NCBI GenBank assembly: GCA_031291475.1
Contig: JARLIY010000008.1
Coordinates: forward strand, 1-64,000
Source of the DNA: Xanthobacteraceae bacterium
GTDB taxonomy: Bacteria > Pseudomonadota > Alphaproteobacteria > Rhizobiales > Xanthobacteraceae
Direction of reading: 5' to 3'
Length of the DNA stretch: 64,000 nt
In this document: one piece after another, positions 15,632 through 23,650 of the stretch
Layout: the number at the start of each line of letters is the position of its first letter
How positions within the stretch are numbered: position 1 is the first letter of the stretch
The notes under the pieces: model-generated
What the model was told of the DNA's origin: nothing
What the model saw: only the letters and a program-made list of their open reading frames with translations
The model's database searches: none
Program-made: the position numbers and the translations under genes

Positions 15632-16603
15632 TTAGAGCTGCACCCGCAGCAGATGCGCGATCTCGCCGACGATGCCGCGCCGGAAAAGGAGCACGCAGAC
15701 GACAAAGATGGCGCCCTGGATCACCAGCACCCACTGGCCGAACGGCGCCAGATAGTTCTGCATGGCGATGACGAGGAAGGCGCCGACCACGGGGCCGAAC
15801 ACCGTGCCCAAGCCGCCGAGCAGCGTCATCAACACGACGTCGCCGGACATGGTCCAATGCACGTCGGTGAGCGAAGCGAGCTGAAAGACCAGAGAGTTGA
15901 GCGATCCGGCAAGTCCTGCCAGCGTCGCCGACAGCACGAAAGCAACGAGCTTATAGCGCTCGGTGTTGTAACCGAGCGAGATCGTGCGCTGCTCGTTTTC
16001 CCGGATCGCCTTGAGCACTTCGCCAAACGGAGAATTGATGATCCGGTAGATCAGCAGAAATCCGGCAAGGACAACGACAAGAACGAAAACATACATCGTC
16101 CCTTCGTTGGCCAGATTGAAAACGCCGAACAGGCGGCCGCGCGGCACGCCCTGGATGCCGTCTTCACCGCCGGTAAATTTCGCCTGCAACGCGAAGAAAT
16201 ACATCATCTGCGACAACGCCAGCGTGATCATGGCGAAGTAGATGCCCTGCCGGCGAATCGCGAGCCCGCCGGCAATGACGCCGAGCACTGCCGCGGTCGC
16301 CGTACCGATGCCGATGGCAAGCTCCGGCGGCAAACCCCAAGTCTTGGCGGCATAAGCGGTGAGATAGCTCGCCCAGCCGAAAAACAGCGCGTGGCCGAAC
16401 GAGATCAGGCCGACATAGCCGATCAGCAAATTGAAGGCGCAGGCGAACAAGGCAAAACACAACGCCTTCATGAGAAACACCGGATAAACCACGAAGGGTC
16501 CGATGATGAAAAAGGCGACCATCACCACGAACGCCGCGCCGAGACTGACGTCCCTGTCGCGACGCCTGGCCTGAACAGACGCATCGAGCACGCGCTCCAT
16601 CAT
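15632..16603 (-). CDS. livM: Branched-chain amino acid-type ABC transporter permease LivM
   Basis: The protein has 323 residues from ATG 16603, whose ATGA overlaps the livH stop. It is an integral membrane permease with about 8-10 hydrophobic segments. The N-terminal helix FVVMVAFFIIGPFVVYPVFL, the LivM signature LIGYVGLISFGHALFFGWAS (residues about 62-81), and the cytoplasmic coupling loop GEVLKAIRENEQRTISLGYN (EAA-like, residues about 203-222) are clear. It is the last gene of a sco-liv cluster. The substrate cannot be told from the permease; relatives import branched-chain amino acids, aromatic acids, urea or amides. Confidence 0.92.
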   Translation of the reverse strand: MMERVLDASVQARRRDRDVSLGAAFVVMVAFFIIGPFVVYPVFLMKALCFALFACAFNLLIGYVGLISFGHALFFGWASYLTAYAAKTWGLPPELAIGIGTATAAVLGVIAGGLAIRRQGIYFAMITLALSQMMYFFALQAKFTGGEDGIQGVPRGRLFGVFNLANEGTMYVFVLVVVLAGFLLIYRIINSPFGEVLKAIRENEQRTISLGYNTERYKLVAFVLSATLAGLAGSLNSLVFQLASLTDVHWTMSGDVVLMTLLGGLGTVFGPVVGAFLVIAMQNYLAPFGQWVLVIQGAIFVVCVLLFRRGIVGEIAHLLRVQL

Positions 16604-17487
16604 GCGCCCCGTCCAAAAAGTCCGGCCGGGCGGATCAGCAGCACGATCGCCATGATGACGAAGATCACGGTATTCGACGCTTCCGGATAGAAGACTTTGG
16701 TCAGCCCTTCGACGATGCCGAGCGCAAAGCCGGTGAAGATAGCGCCCATGATCGAGCCCATGCCGCCGATCACCACCACGGCGAACACGACGATGATCAG
16801 GTCGGAGCCCATCTGCGGCGAAACGTTGTAGATCGGTGCCGCCATGACACCGGCGAGCGCCGCCAGCCCGACGCCGAAACCGTAAGTGAGCGTCACCATG
16901 CGCGGCACGTTGATGCCGAAGGCGCGAACCAGGACCGGGTTTTCGGTGGCGGCGCGCAAATACGAGCCGAGCCGCGTGCGTTCGATGGCAAACCAGGTGG
17001 CGAAGCACACCGCCAACGAAAGCACGATCACCCAGGCGCGGTAATTCGGCAGGAACATGAAACCGAGGTTGCGGCCGCCCTGAAGGGCCTCAGGCACCTG
17101 ATAGGGCAGCCCGGAAGAACCGTAATAGTTGCGGAACAGGCCCTCGATCACCAGCGCCAGGCCGAAGGTGAGCAGGAGCCCGTAAAGCGGATCGAGCTTG
17201 CGCAAATGCTGGAGAAACAGCCGTTCGATGACCACACCGGTCGCGCCGATCACGATCGGCGCGACCACGAGCGCCTCCCAGTAGCCGATACCGAGATGGT
17301 GCAGCAGCAGATAGGCGGCGAAGGCGCCCATCATGTACTGCGCGCCATGGGTGAAATTGATGATGTTGAGCATGCCGAAGATGACGGCAAGCCCAAGGCT
17401 CAAAAGCGCGTAGAACGAGCCGTTGATCAGGCCAAGAAGCAATTGCCCGAACAACGCCTGCGAAGGAATGCCGAAAATCTCGAACAT
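16600..17487 (-). CDS. livH: Branched-chain amino acid-type ABC transporter permease LivH
   Basis: The protein has 295 residues from ATG 17487, preceded by GAGGGGATGC. It is the companion membrane permease. NGSFYALLSLGLAVIFGMLNIINFTHG (residues about 22-48) is the hallmark LivH opening. RTRLGSYLRAATENPVLVRAFGIN (about 174-197) is the coupling loop, and IGGMGSIMGAIFTGF is a late conserved helix. It follows the livK gene by 66 bp and overlaps livM by 4 bp. Confidence 0.93.
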   Translation of the reverse strand: MFEIFGIPSQALFGQLLLGLINGSFYALLSLGLAVIFGMLNIINFTHGAQYMMGAFAAYLLLHHLGIGYWEALVVAPIVIGATGVVIERLFLQHLRKLDPLYGLLLTFGLALVIEGLFRNYYGSSGLPYQVPEALQGGRNLGFMFLPNYRAWVIVLSLAVCFATWFAIERTRLGSYLRAATENPVLVRAFGINVPRMVTLTYGFGVGLAALAGVMAAPIYNVSPQMGSDLIIVVFAVVVIGGMGSIMGAIFTGFALGIVEGLTKVFYPEASNTVIFVIMAIVLLIRPAGLFGRGA

Positions 17488-17553
17488 GCCGCATCCCCTC
17501 CCCCGCGGCGGCCGCTTGTTTTTAGGCAAGCGGCCGTTGCTCCCCGGGATGCC

Positions 17554-18774
17554 TTATCCGCCGACCAGCGGACAGTTACCGTCCTTGAGCGGCCGGAACG
17601 CCTCGGCCGCCGGAATGGTGGCGCGCAGTTTGTAGTCGTCGCCCGGATATTTCGACTCTTCGGGCTTCTTCACTTCGAAGAGGAACGCGTCGTGGATTTT
17701 ACGGCCGTCGGCTCGGATCGAGCCTTTGCCGTACAGCGCGTCGTCGGTCGGCATTTCCTTCATCTTGGCGACGACCGCGCGGCCGTCGTTGTCGCTTTTG
17801 AGCGCGGCCACGGCCTTCAGATAATTGATGACAGAAGAATAGACGCCGGCTGGCACCATGCTCGGGAATTTGCCGGGTCTGCCCGCCGCCACTTGCCAGC
17901 GCTTGGTGAAGGCGCGGTTGGCGTCCGTCATGTCCCAATACCAGGTCTCGGTCAGCACCAGACCTTGCGCCGTTTTCAGTCCGAGCGCCTCGACGTCGTT
18001 GATGAATACGAGCAACCCGGCGAAGTGCTGGCCCCCGGCGGTGATGCCGAATTCAGCGCCTTGCTTGATGGCGTTGATAGTATCGCCGCCGGCGTTGGCG
18101 AGCCCGATGATCTTGGCTTTCGAAGTCTGCGCTTGCAGCAGGAACGAGGAGAAGTCGCTGGTGTTGAGCGGATGCCGGACGCTGCCCAGCACCTTGCCGC
18201 CGTTGGCAACGACGACCTTCGTCGTATCGCGCTCCAGCGCCTGGCCGAATGCGTAATCGGCGGTGAGGAAGAACCATGTGTCGCCGCCGGTTTGCACCAC
18301 GGCCTTGCCGGTACCGTTGGCGAGCATCCAGGTGTCGTAGGTCCACTGGATCGTGTTCGGCGAGCATTTCGGCCCTGTGAGATCGGAGGTCGCCGGACCC
18401 GAGCCCAGGAAGACCTTGTTCTTTTCGCGCGTAATCTCACTGATTGCCAACGCCACGCTCGAAGTCGGCACGTCGACGATGACGTCGACATGGTCGACGT
18501 CATACCATTGCCGGGCGAGGTTGGCGCCGACATCGGGCTTGTTCTGGTGATCGCCGCTGACCACTTCGACTTTCATGCCATGGGCGGCGGGATTGAAATC
18601 CTCGACCGCGAGTTTAGCGGCGGCGACCGAGCCTTGCCCGCTGATATCCGAATAGAGACCCGACATGTCATTCAGGACGCCGATCTTGACGACGTCGTCG
18701 TCCTGCGCCTGAGCGGCGACCATGGAGCACATCACCGCGGCAGCGGCGAACGCCAATCGATGAAGAATTTTCAT
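17554..18774 (-). CDS. livK: ABC transporter periplasmic substrate-binding protein (LivK-like)
   Basis: The protein has 406 residues with a Sec signal peptide (residues 1-23, ...AAAAVMCSMVAAQAQ). The mature start DDDVVKIGVLNDMSGLYSD is the type I periplasmic binding fold (Peripla_BP_6) used by HAAT-family importers. Further motifs are GKGSIRADGRKIHD-like text near the C-terminus and KVVVANGGKVLGSVRHP in the middle. HAAT proteins of this subfamily, with GLYSDISG and a TAQG-LVLTETWYWDMTD region, often bind aromatic or other non-amino-acid carboxylates, so 'branched-chain amino acid' is only the family name. The ligand is unknown. A small hairpin precedes the gene at 18791-18804. Confidence 0.9.
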   Translation of the reverse strand: MKILHRLAFAAAAVMCSMVAAQAQDDDVVKIGVLNDMSGLYSDISGQGSVAAAKLAVEDFNPAAHGMKVEVVSGDHQNKPDVGANLARQWYDVDHVDVIVDVPTSSVALAISEITREKNKVFLGSGPATSDLTGPKCSPNTIQWTYDTWMLANGTGKAVVQTGGDTWFFLTADYAFGQALERDTTKVVVANGGKVLGSVRHPLNTSDFSSFLLQAQTSKAKIIGLANAGGDTINAIKQGAEFGITAGGQHFAGLLVFINDVEALGLKTAQGLVLTETWYWDMTDANRAFTKRWQVAAGRPGKFPSMVPAGVYSSVINYLKAVAALKSDNDGRAVVAKMKEMPTDDALYGKGSIRADGRKIHDAFLFEVKKPEESKYPGDDYKLRATIPAAEAFRPLKDGNCPLVGG

Positions 18775-18790
18775 TTTTACAACCTCCCTT

Positions 18791-18804
18791 GGGCGCAGGC
18801 GCCC
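18791..18804 (-). promoter_or_regulatory. Small GC hairpin in the livF-livK gap
   Basis: GGGCGC and GCGCCC (minus strand) form a compact stem 17 bp before livK. Such hairpins in front of binding-protein genes can protect the downstream mRNA and raise its dose relative to the permease genes. Confidence 0.35.
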
Positions 18805-18831
18805 CGCACGTTTCGAGCCATACGTCCTTTA

Positions 18832-19542
18832 TCAAACTCCGAGATATTCGTGCAGCTTTTCCGTATTCGATTGTAGTTCCGCCGCGACGAATTGATGCAC
18901 GACGCGGCCGTGTTCCATGACGTAGTACCGATCGGCAAGGGTCGCGGCAAAATGAAAATTCTGCTCGACCAGCAGAATGGTGAAGCCCTGCGCCTTGAGC
19001 GTGCCGATCGTACGGCCAATCTGCTGGATGATGACCGGCGCCAGTCCCTCGGTCGGTTCGTCCAGCAGCAGAAGCCGCGCGCCGGTGCGCAGGATGCGGC
19101 CGATCGCCAGCATTTGCTGCTCGCCGCCGGAAAGTTTCGTGCCCTGGCTGGAAAGCCGTTCGCGGAGGTTGGGAAAAAGCTCGAAAATGCGGTCGAGGCC
19201 GAGCCCGCCGGGACGCACTTGCGGCGGCAGCAGCAGGTTCTCCTTGACGTCGAGGCTGGAGAAGATGCCGCGTTCTTCGGGACAGAAGGCGATGCCGGCG
19301 CGCGCGATCGCGTCGGAAGGGCGATCGATCAGCTCCGAGCCGTCGAAGCGCACCGAACCGGTGCGGCTTTCGATGATGCCCATGACGGCCTTGAGCGTCG
19401 TCGTCTTGCCGACGCCGTTGCGGCCGAGAAGCGTCACCACTTCGCCCGGCTGCACGTCGAAGGTGACGCCGTGCAGGACGTGCGACTCGCCGTACCAGGC
19501 CTCGAGATCCTTGACCGCGAGCAGGGGCTGCGTTTCAGGCAT
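18832..19542 (-). CDS. livF: ABC transporter ATP-binding protein LivF
   Basis: The protein has 236 residues, standard for LivF. Walker A is LLGRNGVGKTTTLKA (residues about 36-50), the signature is LSGGEQQMLAIGR (about 135-147), Walker B is LLLLDEPTEGLAP, and the H-loop follows in LLVEQNFHFA. It energises import through LivH and LivM. Its start overlaps the livG stop by 8 bp, indicating translational coupling. Confidence 0.94.
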   Translation of the reverse strand: MPETQPLLAVKDLEAWYGESHVLHGVTFDVQPGEVVTLLGRNGVGKTTTLKAVMGIIESRTGSVRFDGSELIDRPSDAIARAGIAFCPEERGIFSSLDVKENLLLPPQVRPGGLGLDRIFELFPNLRERLSSQGTKLSGGEQQMLAIGRILRTGARLLLLDEPTEGLAPVIIQQIGRTIGTLKAQGFTILLVEQNFHFAATLADRYYVMEHGRVVHQFVAAELQSNTEKLHEYLGV

Positions 19543-20290
19543 GACCGGTCCCGAGATAGGCTTCGCGCACCGCCGGATCGGCGGATACGGTCTTGTAGTC
19601 GCCTTCCGCCAACACCTGGCCGCGCGTGAGCACGGTAATGCGGTCGCAAAGATCGGCGACGACGCTGAGATTGTGCTCGACCATGAGCACGGTGCGGTCG
19701 GCTGCGACCGCCTTGATCAATGCGCTGATGCGAACGATGTCCTCACGCCCCATGCCGGCCGTCGGCTCGTCGAGCAGCAGGATTTCGGGCTCCAGCGCCA
19801 GCGTCGTGGCGATTTCCAGCGCCCGCTTGCGGCCATAGGGCAGCTCCACCGCCAGCGCACCGACATAGGGCGTAAGACCCACATCGGCGATAATCGCGTC
19901 CGCCCGATCGTCGAGAGCGCGCAGCGTGCGTTTCGAGCGCCAGAAGTCGAACGAATTGCCGCGCCGGCGTTGCAAGGCGATCCGCACATTTTCCAGCACG
20001 GTCAGGTGCGGGAAAACCGCCGAGATCTGGAATGACCGCCCGATCCCGAGGCTGGCGACATCCGCCGGCTTAAGCGCGGTGATATCGCGGCCATCGAACA
20101 TGATGCGTCCGCGCGTCGGCGCGAGGAATTTGGTGAGGAGATTGAAGCAGGTGGTCTTCCCGGCGCCATTGGGGCCGATCAGTGCGTGAATGCTGCCGCG
20201 CGCGACGCGCAAATTCACCGACCTTACCGCGATGAATCCGGCGAATTCCTTGGTCAGCTCCTCCGTTTCGAGGATCGTGTCGTTGGGCAC
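19535..20290 (-). CDS. livG: ABC transporter ATP-binding protein LivG
   Basis: The protein has 251 residues from GTG 20290; no ATG in the frame fits the family length, and GGGGGAATCT precedes the GTG. Walker A is LIGPNGAGKTTCFNL (residues about 37-51), the LivG-specific IGRSFQISAVFPHLTVLENV follows, the signature is ELPYGRKRALEIATTLA, Walker B is ILLLDEPTAGMGR, and the H-loop is in LMVEHNLSVV. It is 29 bp downstream of scoB, so the CoA-transferase and the transporter are probably on one mRNA. Confidence 0.93.
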   Translation of the reverse strand: MPNDTILETEELTKEFAGFIAVRSVNLRVARGSIHALIGPNGAGKTTCFNLLTKFLAPTRGRIMFDGRDITALKPADVASLGIGRSFQISAVFPHLTVLENVRIALQRRRGNSFDFWRSKRTLRALDDRADAIIADVGLTPYVGALAVELPYGRKRALEIATTLALEPEILLLDEPTAGMGREDIVRISALIKAVAADRTVLMVEHNLSVVADLCDRITVLTRGQVLAEGDYKTVSADPAVREAYLGTGHA

Positions 20291-20319
20291 AGATTCCCCC
20301 GAGCGGTCTTCGAGCACAG

Positions 20320-20970
20320 CTATTGTTTGAGCGTGTTGGCGACCTTGAAGCTCGCTTCGGTCTTGCCCTTGATTTCGTCGAGCGTCACTTCCGGCGCAAG
20401 CTCGATCAGCGTCATGCCGCCGCCCTTGCGGTCGACGGTGAACACGCCGAGATCGGTGATCACCATGTCGACCACGCCGGCTCCGGTGAGCGGCAGCGTG
20501 CATTTGTGCAACAACTTCGGCTCATTCTTTGCCGAGTGCTCCATGACGACGACGACCTTCTTGACGCCGCCGACAAGATCCATGGCGCCGCCCATGCCCT
20601 TGACCATCTTTCCCGGGATCATCCAGTTGGCGAGATCGCCGTTCTCGGCCACCTGCATGGCGCCGAGGATGGCGATGTCGATGTGACCGCCGCGGATCAT
20701 GGCGAACGAATCCGCCGAGCTGAAATAGCTGGTGGTCGGCAATTCGGTTACGGTCTGCTTGCCGGCATTGATGAGATCGGCATCTTCTTCGCCCTCGAAC
20801 GGGAACGGGCCGGTGCCGAGCATGCCGTTCTCGCTTTGCAGCTGCACACTCATGCCATCGGGTATGAAATTCGACACCAGTGTCGGAATGCCGATACCGA
20901 GATTGACATAGAAGCCGTCTTTCAGCTCTTGCGCGGCACGCGCCGCCATCTGATCGCGGGTCCAAGGCAT
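20320..20970 (-). CDS. scoB: 3-oxoacid CoA-transferase subunit B
   Basis: The protein has 216 residues. It is the beta subunit of a class I CoA-transferase that moves CoA from succinyl-CoA to a 3-oxoacid such as acetoacetate or 3-oxoadipate. The catalytic Glu lies in [14 protein letters not shown] (residues about 44-57). [11 protein letters not shown] opens the fold, and [20 protein letters not shown] text ([18 protein letters not shown]) is conserved. Its ATG at 20970 overlaps the last base of the scoA stop codon (TGATG), showing coupled translation of the two subunits. Confidence 0.93.
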   Translation of the reverse strand: MPWTRDQMAARAAQELKDGFYVNLGIGIPTLVSNFIPDGMSVQLQSENGMLGTGPFPFEGEEDADLINAGKQTVTELPTTSYFSSADSFAMIRGGHIDIAILGAMQVAENGDLANWMIPGKMVKGMGGAMDLVGGVKKVVVVMEHSAKNEPKLLHKCTLPLTGAGVVDMVITDLGVFTVDRKGGGMTLIELAPEVTLDEIKGKTEASFKVANTLKQ

Positions 20971-21707
20971 CAGACTTCCTCTCCTGTTCCGGCCGGCGCA
21001 TCGGCTTTTTGGCGCTTGCGCACGGTGCGTTGCTCGATGTGTTTTACCGCATTCGGCACGTGAATGATGCGCTGCACGTAAATGCCCGGCGTAACGATAT
21101 GATCGGGATCGATGTCGCCGGGCTGCACCAGGTGCTCGACCTCGGCGATGGTCACTTTGCCGGCGGTGGCCATGATCGGATTAAAATTGCGCGCCGTCTT
21201 GCGGTAGACGAGGTTGCCTTCGGTATCGGCCATGAAGGCATGGACGATCGACAGGTCGGCGACCAGCCCACGCTCCATCACGTAGCGCTCGCCGTCGAAT
21301 TGCCGCTCGTCCTTGTCCTTGGCGATCAGCGTGCCGACGCCAGTCTTGGTGAAGAAAGCAGGAACGCCGGCGCCGCCGGCGCGGATGCGCTCGGCCAAAG
21401 TTCCCTGCGGATTGAACTCGATCTCCAGCTCGCCGGCGAGATATTGCTGCGCGAAAGTCTTGTTCTCACCCACATAGGAGGCGATCATTTTCTTGATCTG
21501 CCTGGTGTCGAGCAGCACGCCGAGGCCCTTGCCGTCGACTCCGCAATTATTGGAGACCACGGTTAGGTTCTTGACGCCGGAATCGCGGATCGCAAGGATC
21601 AAGCTTTCGGGGATGCCGCACAGGCCGAAGCCGCCGGCCATGATCATCATGCCGTCCTTGAGCAACCCGGCCAACGCGGAGTGCGCGTCCGCATAGACCT
21701 TGTTCAT
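20970..21707 (-). CDS. scoA: 3-oxoacid CoA-transferase subunit A
   Basis: The protein has 245 residues, the alpha subunit. [15 protein letters not shown] (residues about 25-39) is the CoA-binding glycine motif, and [16 protein letters not shown] and [35 protein letters not shown] are family hallmarks. It is the first gene of the presumed scoA-scoB-livGFKHM operon. A promoter candidate lies at 21736-21763, and a GGGGGAAATGGAG leader stands in front of the ATG. Alternative family members (3-oxoadipate transferase PcaI) cannot be excluded. Confidence 0.93.
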   Translation of the reverse strand: MNKVYADAHSALAGLLKDGMMIMAGGFGLCGIPESLILAIRDSGVKNLTVVSNNCGVDGKGLGVLLDTRQIKKMIASYVGENKTFAQQYLAGELEIEFNPQGTLAERIRAGGAGVPAFFTKTGVGTLIAKDKDERQFDGERYVMERGLVADLSIVHAFMADTEGNLVYRKTARNFNPIMATAGKVTIAEVEHLVQPGDIDPDHIVTPGIYVQRIIHVPNAVKHIEQRTVRKRQKADAPAGTGEEV

Positions 21708-21735
21708 GACCGCTCCATTTCCCCCGGTTCAATTA

Positions 21736-21763
21736 GGCATAGCGAGGCCGGCGCAAAGGTCAA
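21736..21763 (-). promoter_or_regulatory. Candidate promoter of the sco-liv operon
   Basis: On the minus strand TTGACC (21763-21758) and TATGCC (21741-21736) are 16 bp apart, 29 bp before the scoA ATG. The -35 box directly abuts the CTAG end of palindrome 1 (21764-21839), so that element sits where an upstream activator would bind. Confidence 0.45.
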
Positions 21764-21839
21764 CTAGTGTCCCGATTCCGAAGTTCGCAAACGCGTGCCG
21801 CTCATCCATCTGCGAACTTCGGAATCAAAGGGACACTAG
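21764..21839. repeat. CTAG-bounded palindrome 1 (76 bp)
   Basis: The two arms, beginning CTAGTGTCCC and ending GGGACACTAG, form a 26-bp stem. A 3-nt bulge (AAA on the 3' arm) sits after the tenth base pair, and the loop has 21 nt. No open reading frame is inside. It has the same architecture as palindrome 2 at 21853-21929, 13 bp away, with many paired base differences. Confidence 0.85.
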
Positions 21840-21852
21840 CAACTTTATAGTT

Positions 21853-21929
21853 CTAGTGCGGTTTTTGGATTTGAAGTTCCTATAAGAGTTTGCCACCGGA
21901 TCGTAGGAACTTCAAATCCACCGCACTAG
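21853..21929. repeat. CTAG-bounded palindrome 2 (77 bp)
   Basis: The arms, beginning CTAGTGCGGT and ending ACCGCACTAG, form a 26-bp stem. A 4-nt bulge (TTTT on the 5' arm) sits after the tenth base pair, and the loop has 21 nt. It shares GAAGTTC in the stem with palindrome 1. The TAG in its terminal CTAG (21926-21929) is the stop codon of the neighbouring minus-strand gene. Confidence 0.85.
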
Positions 21930-22153
21930 CCGGCGCTGCCGTCCGATCCAATCGTCTTGATGATCGGGAGTCCGAAGCTGTGCGGATAATAATTCCAGGC
22001 GACAAAGCCCGCCGCGAACAGCACGCCGGCGATGATGGCGCCGACAAAACGATTGCGGAAGGCAATCAGGCTGCCGAGCAGCGCCGCGACGAACGCCAAT
22101 ACCGCCATCAATCCGACGAAGACCCAATTCACAGCCGTTAAGTCGATAGGCAT
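21926..22153 (-). CDS. Small two-helix membrane protein
   Basis: The protein has 75 residues from ATG 22153 with CAGGAG upstream. Two hydrophobic segments at about residues 8-30 (VNWVFVGLMAVLAFVAALLG) and 36-52 (FVGAIIAGVLFAAGFVAW) are separated by a short basic loop AFRNR, indicating a hairpin in the inner membrane. The short C-terminus (KTIGSDGSAG) ends in a TAG supplied by the end of palindrome 2, so its last residues may have been altered by that element. Similar small proteins occur widely in Bradyrhizobium-like genomes. The function is unknown. Confidence 0.7.
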   Translation of the reverse strand: MPIDLTAVNWVFVGLMAVLAFVAALLGSLIAFRNRFVGAIIAGVLFAAGFVAWNYYPHSFGLPIIKTIGSDGSAG

Positions 22154-22322
22154 TGTGTGCTCCTGGAAAATGCAGGGTGAACGATCCGCCGATGGCAGTC
22201 TAGCCGAGCTTGCGCCGCCGCGCGATGGCTTGGCAGACGACGGCTTGGCCTCGCCCGGCACATGACGTTATATCGGCCCAACCGCAACTTACCGCGGGCG
22301 CCGCGCGGCAGCGACGGGGAAA

Positions 22323-23543
22323 ATGGACATGGATCAACTCGTGGAAAAGCTTTCGGAACGCCTGCAGACGCCGATTTCGACGGCCGAGCTTGAACGCCGC
22401 TGGGCGGCCGTGCGCGCCGCCATGGAGCGCGACAAGATCGACGTGCTGCTGATGCAGAACAACAACGACCATATGGGCGGCTACGTCAAATATTTCACCG
22501 ATCTGCCGGCGACCAACGGCTATCCGCTCACCGTGGTCTTTCCGCGCGACGATCTCATGACACTGGTGAGCCAGGGACCGTTCGGCGGCCGCAATAATCC
22601 AACGACGCATGGCGACGGCACCGCACGCGGCGTCAAGCAATGGCTTACCACGCCGAGCTTTGCCTCGTGCTATTACACTGCCGACTACGATCCTGAGCTG
22701 GCCGCCAAAGCGCTCGCGCCTTACGCCGGCGGCACGATCGGCTTCCTCGGCACCTATCAGATGTCGTTTGCATTGGTCGATCATTTGCAGAAAGGCCGGT
22801 TCTCCAACTCGCGTTTCGTCGATGCTTCGGACCTGGTTGATCGTATCAAAGTGATCAAGAGCGCCGAGGAGCGCGAGCTGATCCGGCGCACTGCCGCGAT
22901 GCAGGACGGCGCCATGCACGCCGCTTTCGCGGCCGTCGAGCCCGGAATGCGCGACCGCGATATCGCGGCCATCGCGCAATGCCATAGCCAGCGCAACGGC
23001 AGCGAGAACGGCATCTATCTATGCGCCTCAATGCCGCCGGACCAGCCGGCGCAGTTCAGCCAGCGCCACTACCAGAACCGCAATATCCAAAAAGGCGATA
23101 CCGTCGCGCTTCTGGTCGAAGATTCCGGCCCCGGCGGCATGTATGCCGAGCTTGGCCGCACCTGTGTCGTCGGCAAGGCCTCGGCCGAGCTCAAGGAGGA
23201 GTTCGCCTTCGCGCTTGAGGCGCGCAAATTCAATCTCGGCCTGCTCAAGCCCGGCGCGCCATGCAAGGACGTTTTCGCCGCCTACAATGATTTCATGCGC
23301 AAGAACGGCCGGCCGGAAGAAAAGCGCCTGCATTGCCACGGCCAAGGTTATGACCTGGTCGAGCGGCCGCTCATTCGTCACGACGAGCCGATGTCGATCG
23401 CCAAGGATATGAATATTGTCGTGCACCCGACCTACATCCGCGGCCACGTGTTGTCCTGGGTCTGCGATAATTATTTGATCGAGGCGAACGGGCCCGGTGA
23501 ACGGCTGCACCGCTTCCCCGAAATCATCACCGAACTCGGCTGA
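22323..23543 (+). CDS. M24 family (creatinase-like) protein with a degenerate metal site
   Basis: The protein has 406 residues with an N-terminal creatinase-like domain (residues about 20-165) and a pita-bread C-terminal domain. Aligned by eye with aminopeptidase P, the metal ligands Asp-Asp-His-Glu-Glu become Asp (VEDSG), Glu (YAELGRT), His (CHGQGYDL), His (VVHPTYI) and Cys (WVCDNYL). The site is therefore unlikely to bind two metals in the usual way; metal-free creatinase is the precedent. The reaction may be C-N hydrolysis of a small guanidino, amidino or peptide-like compound. It is followed 107 bp downstream by an SDR and a StyA-like monooxygenase on the same strand, suggesting a catabolic cluster. 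Confidence 0.85.
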   Translation: MDMDQLVEKLSERLQTPISTAELERRWAAVRAAMERDKIDVLLMQNNNDHMGGYVKYFTDLPATNGYPLTVVFPRDDLMTLVSQGPFGGRNNPTTHGDGTARGVKQWLTTPSFASCYYTADYDPELAAKALAPYAGGTIGFLGTYQMSFALVDHLQKGRFSNSRFVDASDLVDRIKVIKSAEERELIRRTAAMQDGAMHAAFAAVEPGMRDRDIAAIAQCHSQRNGSENGIYLCASMPPDQPAQFSQRHYQNRNIQKGDTVALLVEDSGPGGMYAELGRTCVVGKASAELKEEFAFALEARKFNLGLLKPGAPCKDVFAAYNDFMRKNGRPEEKRLHCHGQGYDLVERPLIRHDEPMSIAKDMNIVVHPTYIRGHVLSWVCDNYLIEANGPGERLHRFPEIITELG

Positions 23544-23650
23544 CCACTTGCAGCCGTCCCGTTTTCTTGCAAAAATATTTTATACTTAAAGGATGCCGCT
23601 GCTGATAGGATACCGGAGGAATAGCGGGCAGCAGACCTTGGGGAGCGCCG

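Noticed and set aside
17206..18876. A 556-codon plus-strand frame across livK and livH
   Set aside because: It is antisense to clear LivK and LivH coding sequences and has shadow-like composition (Arg/His/Asp-rich) without domains.
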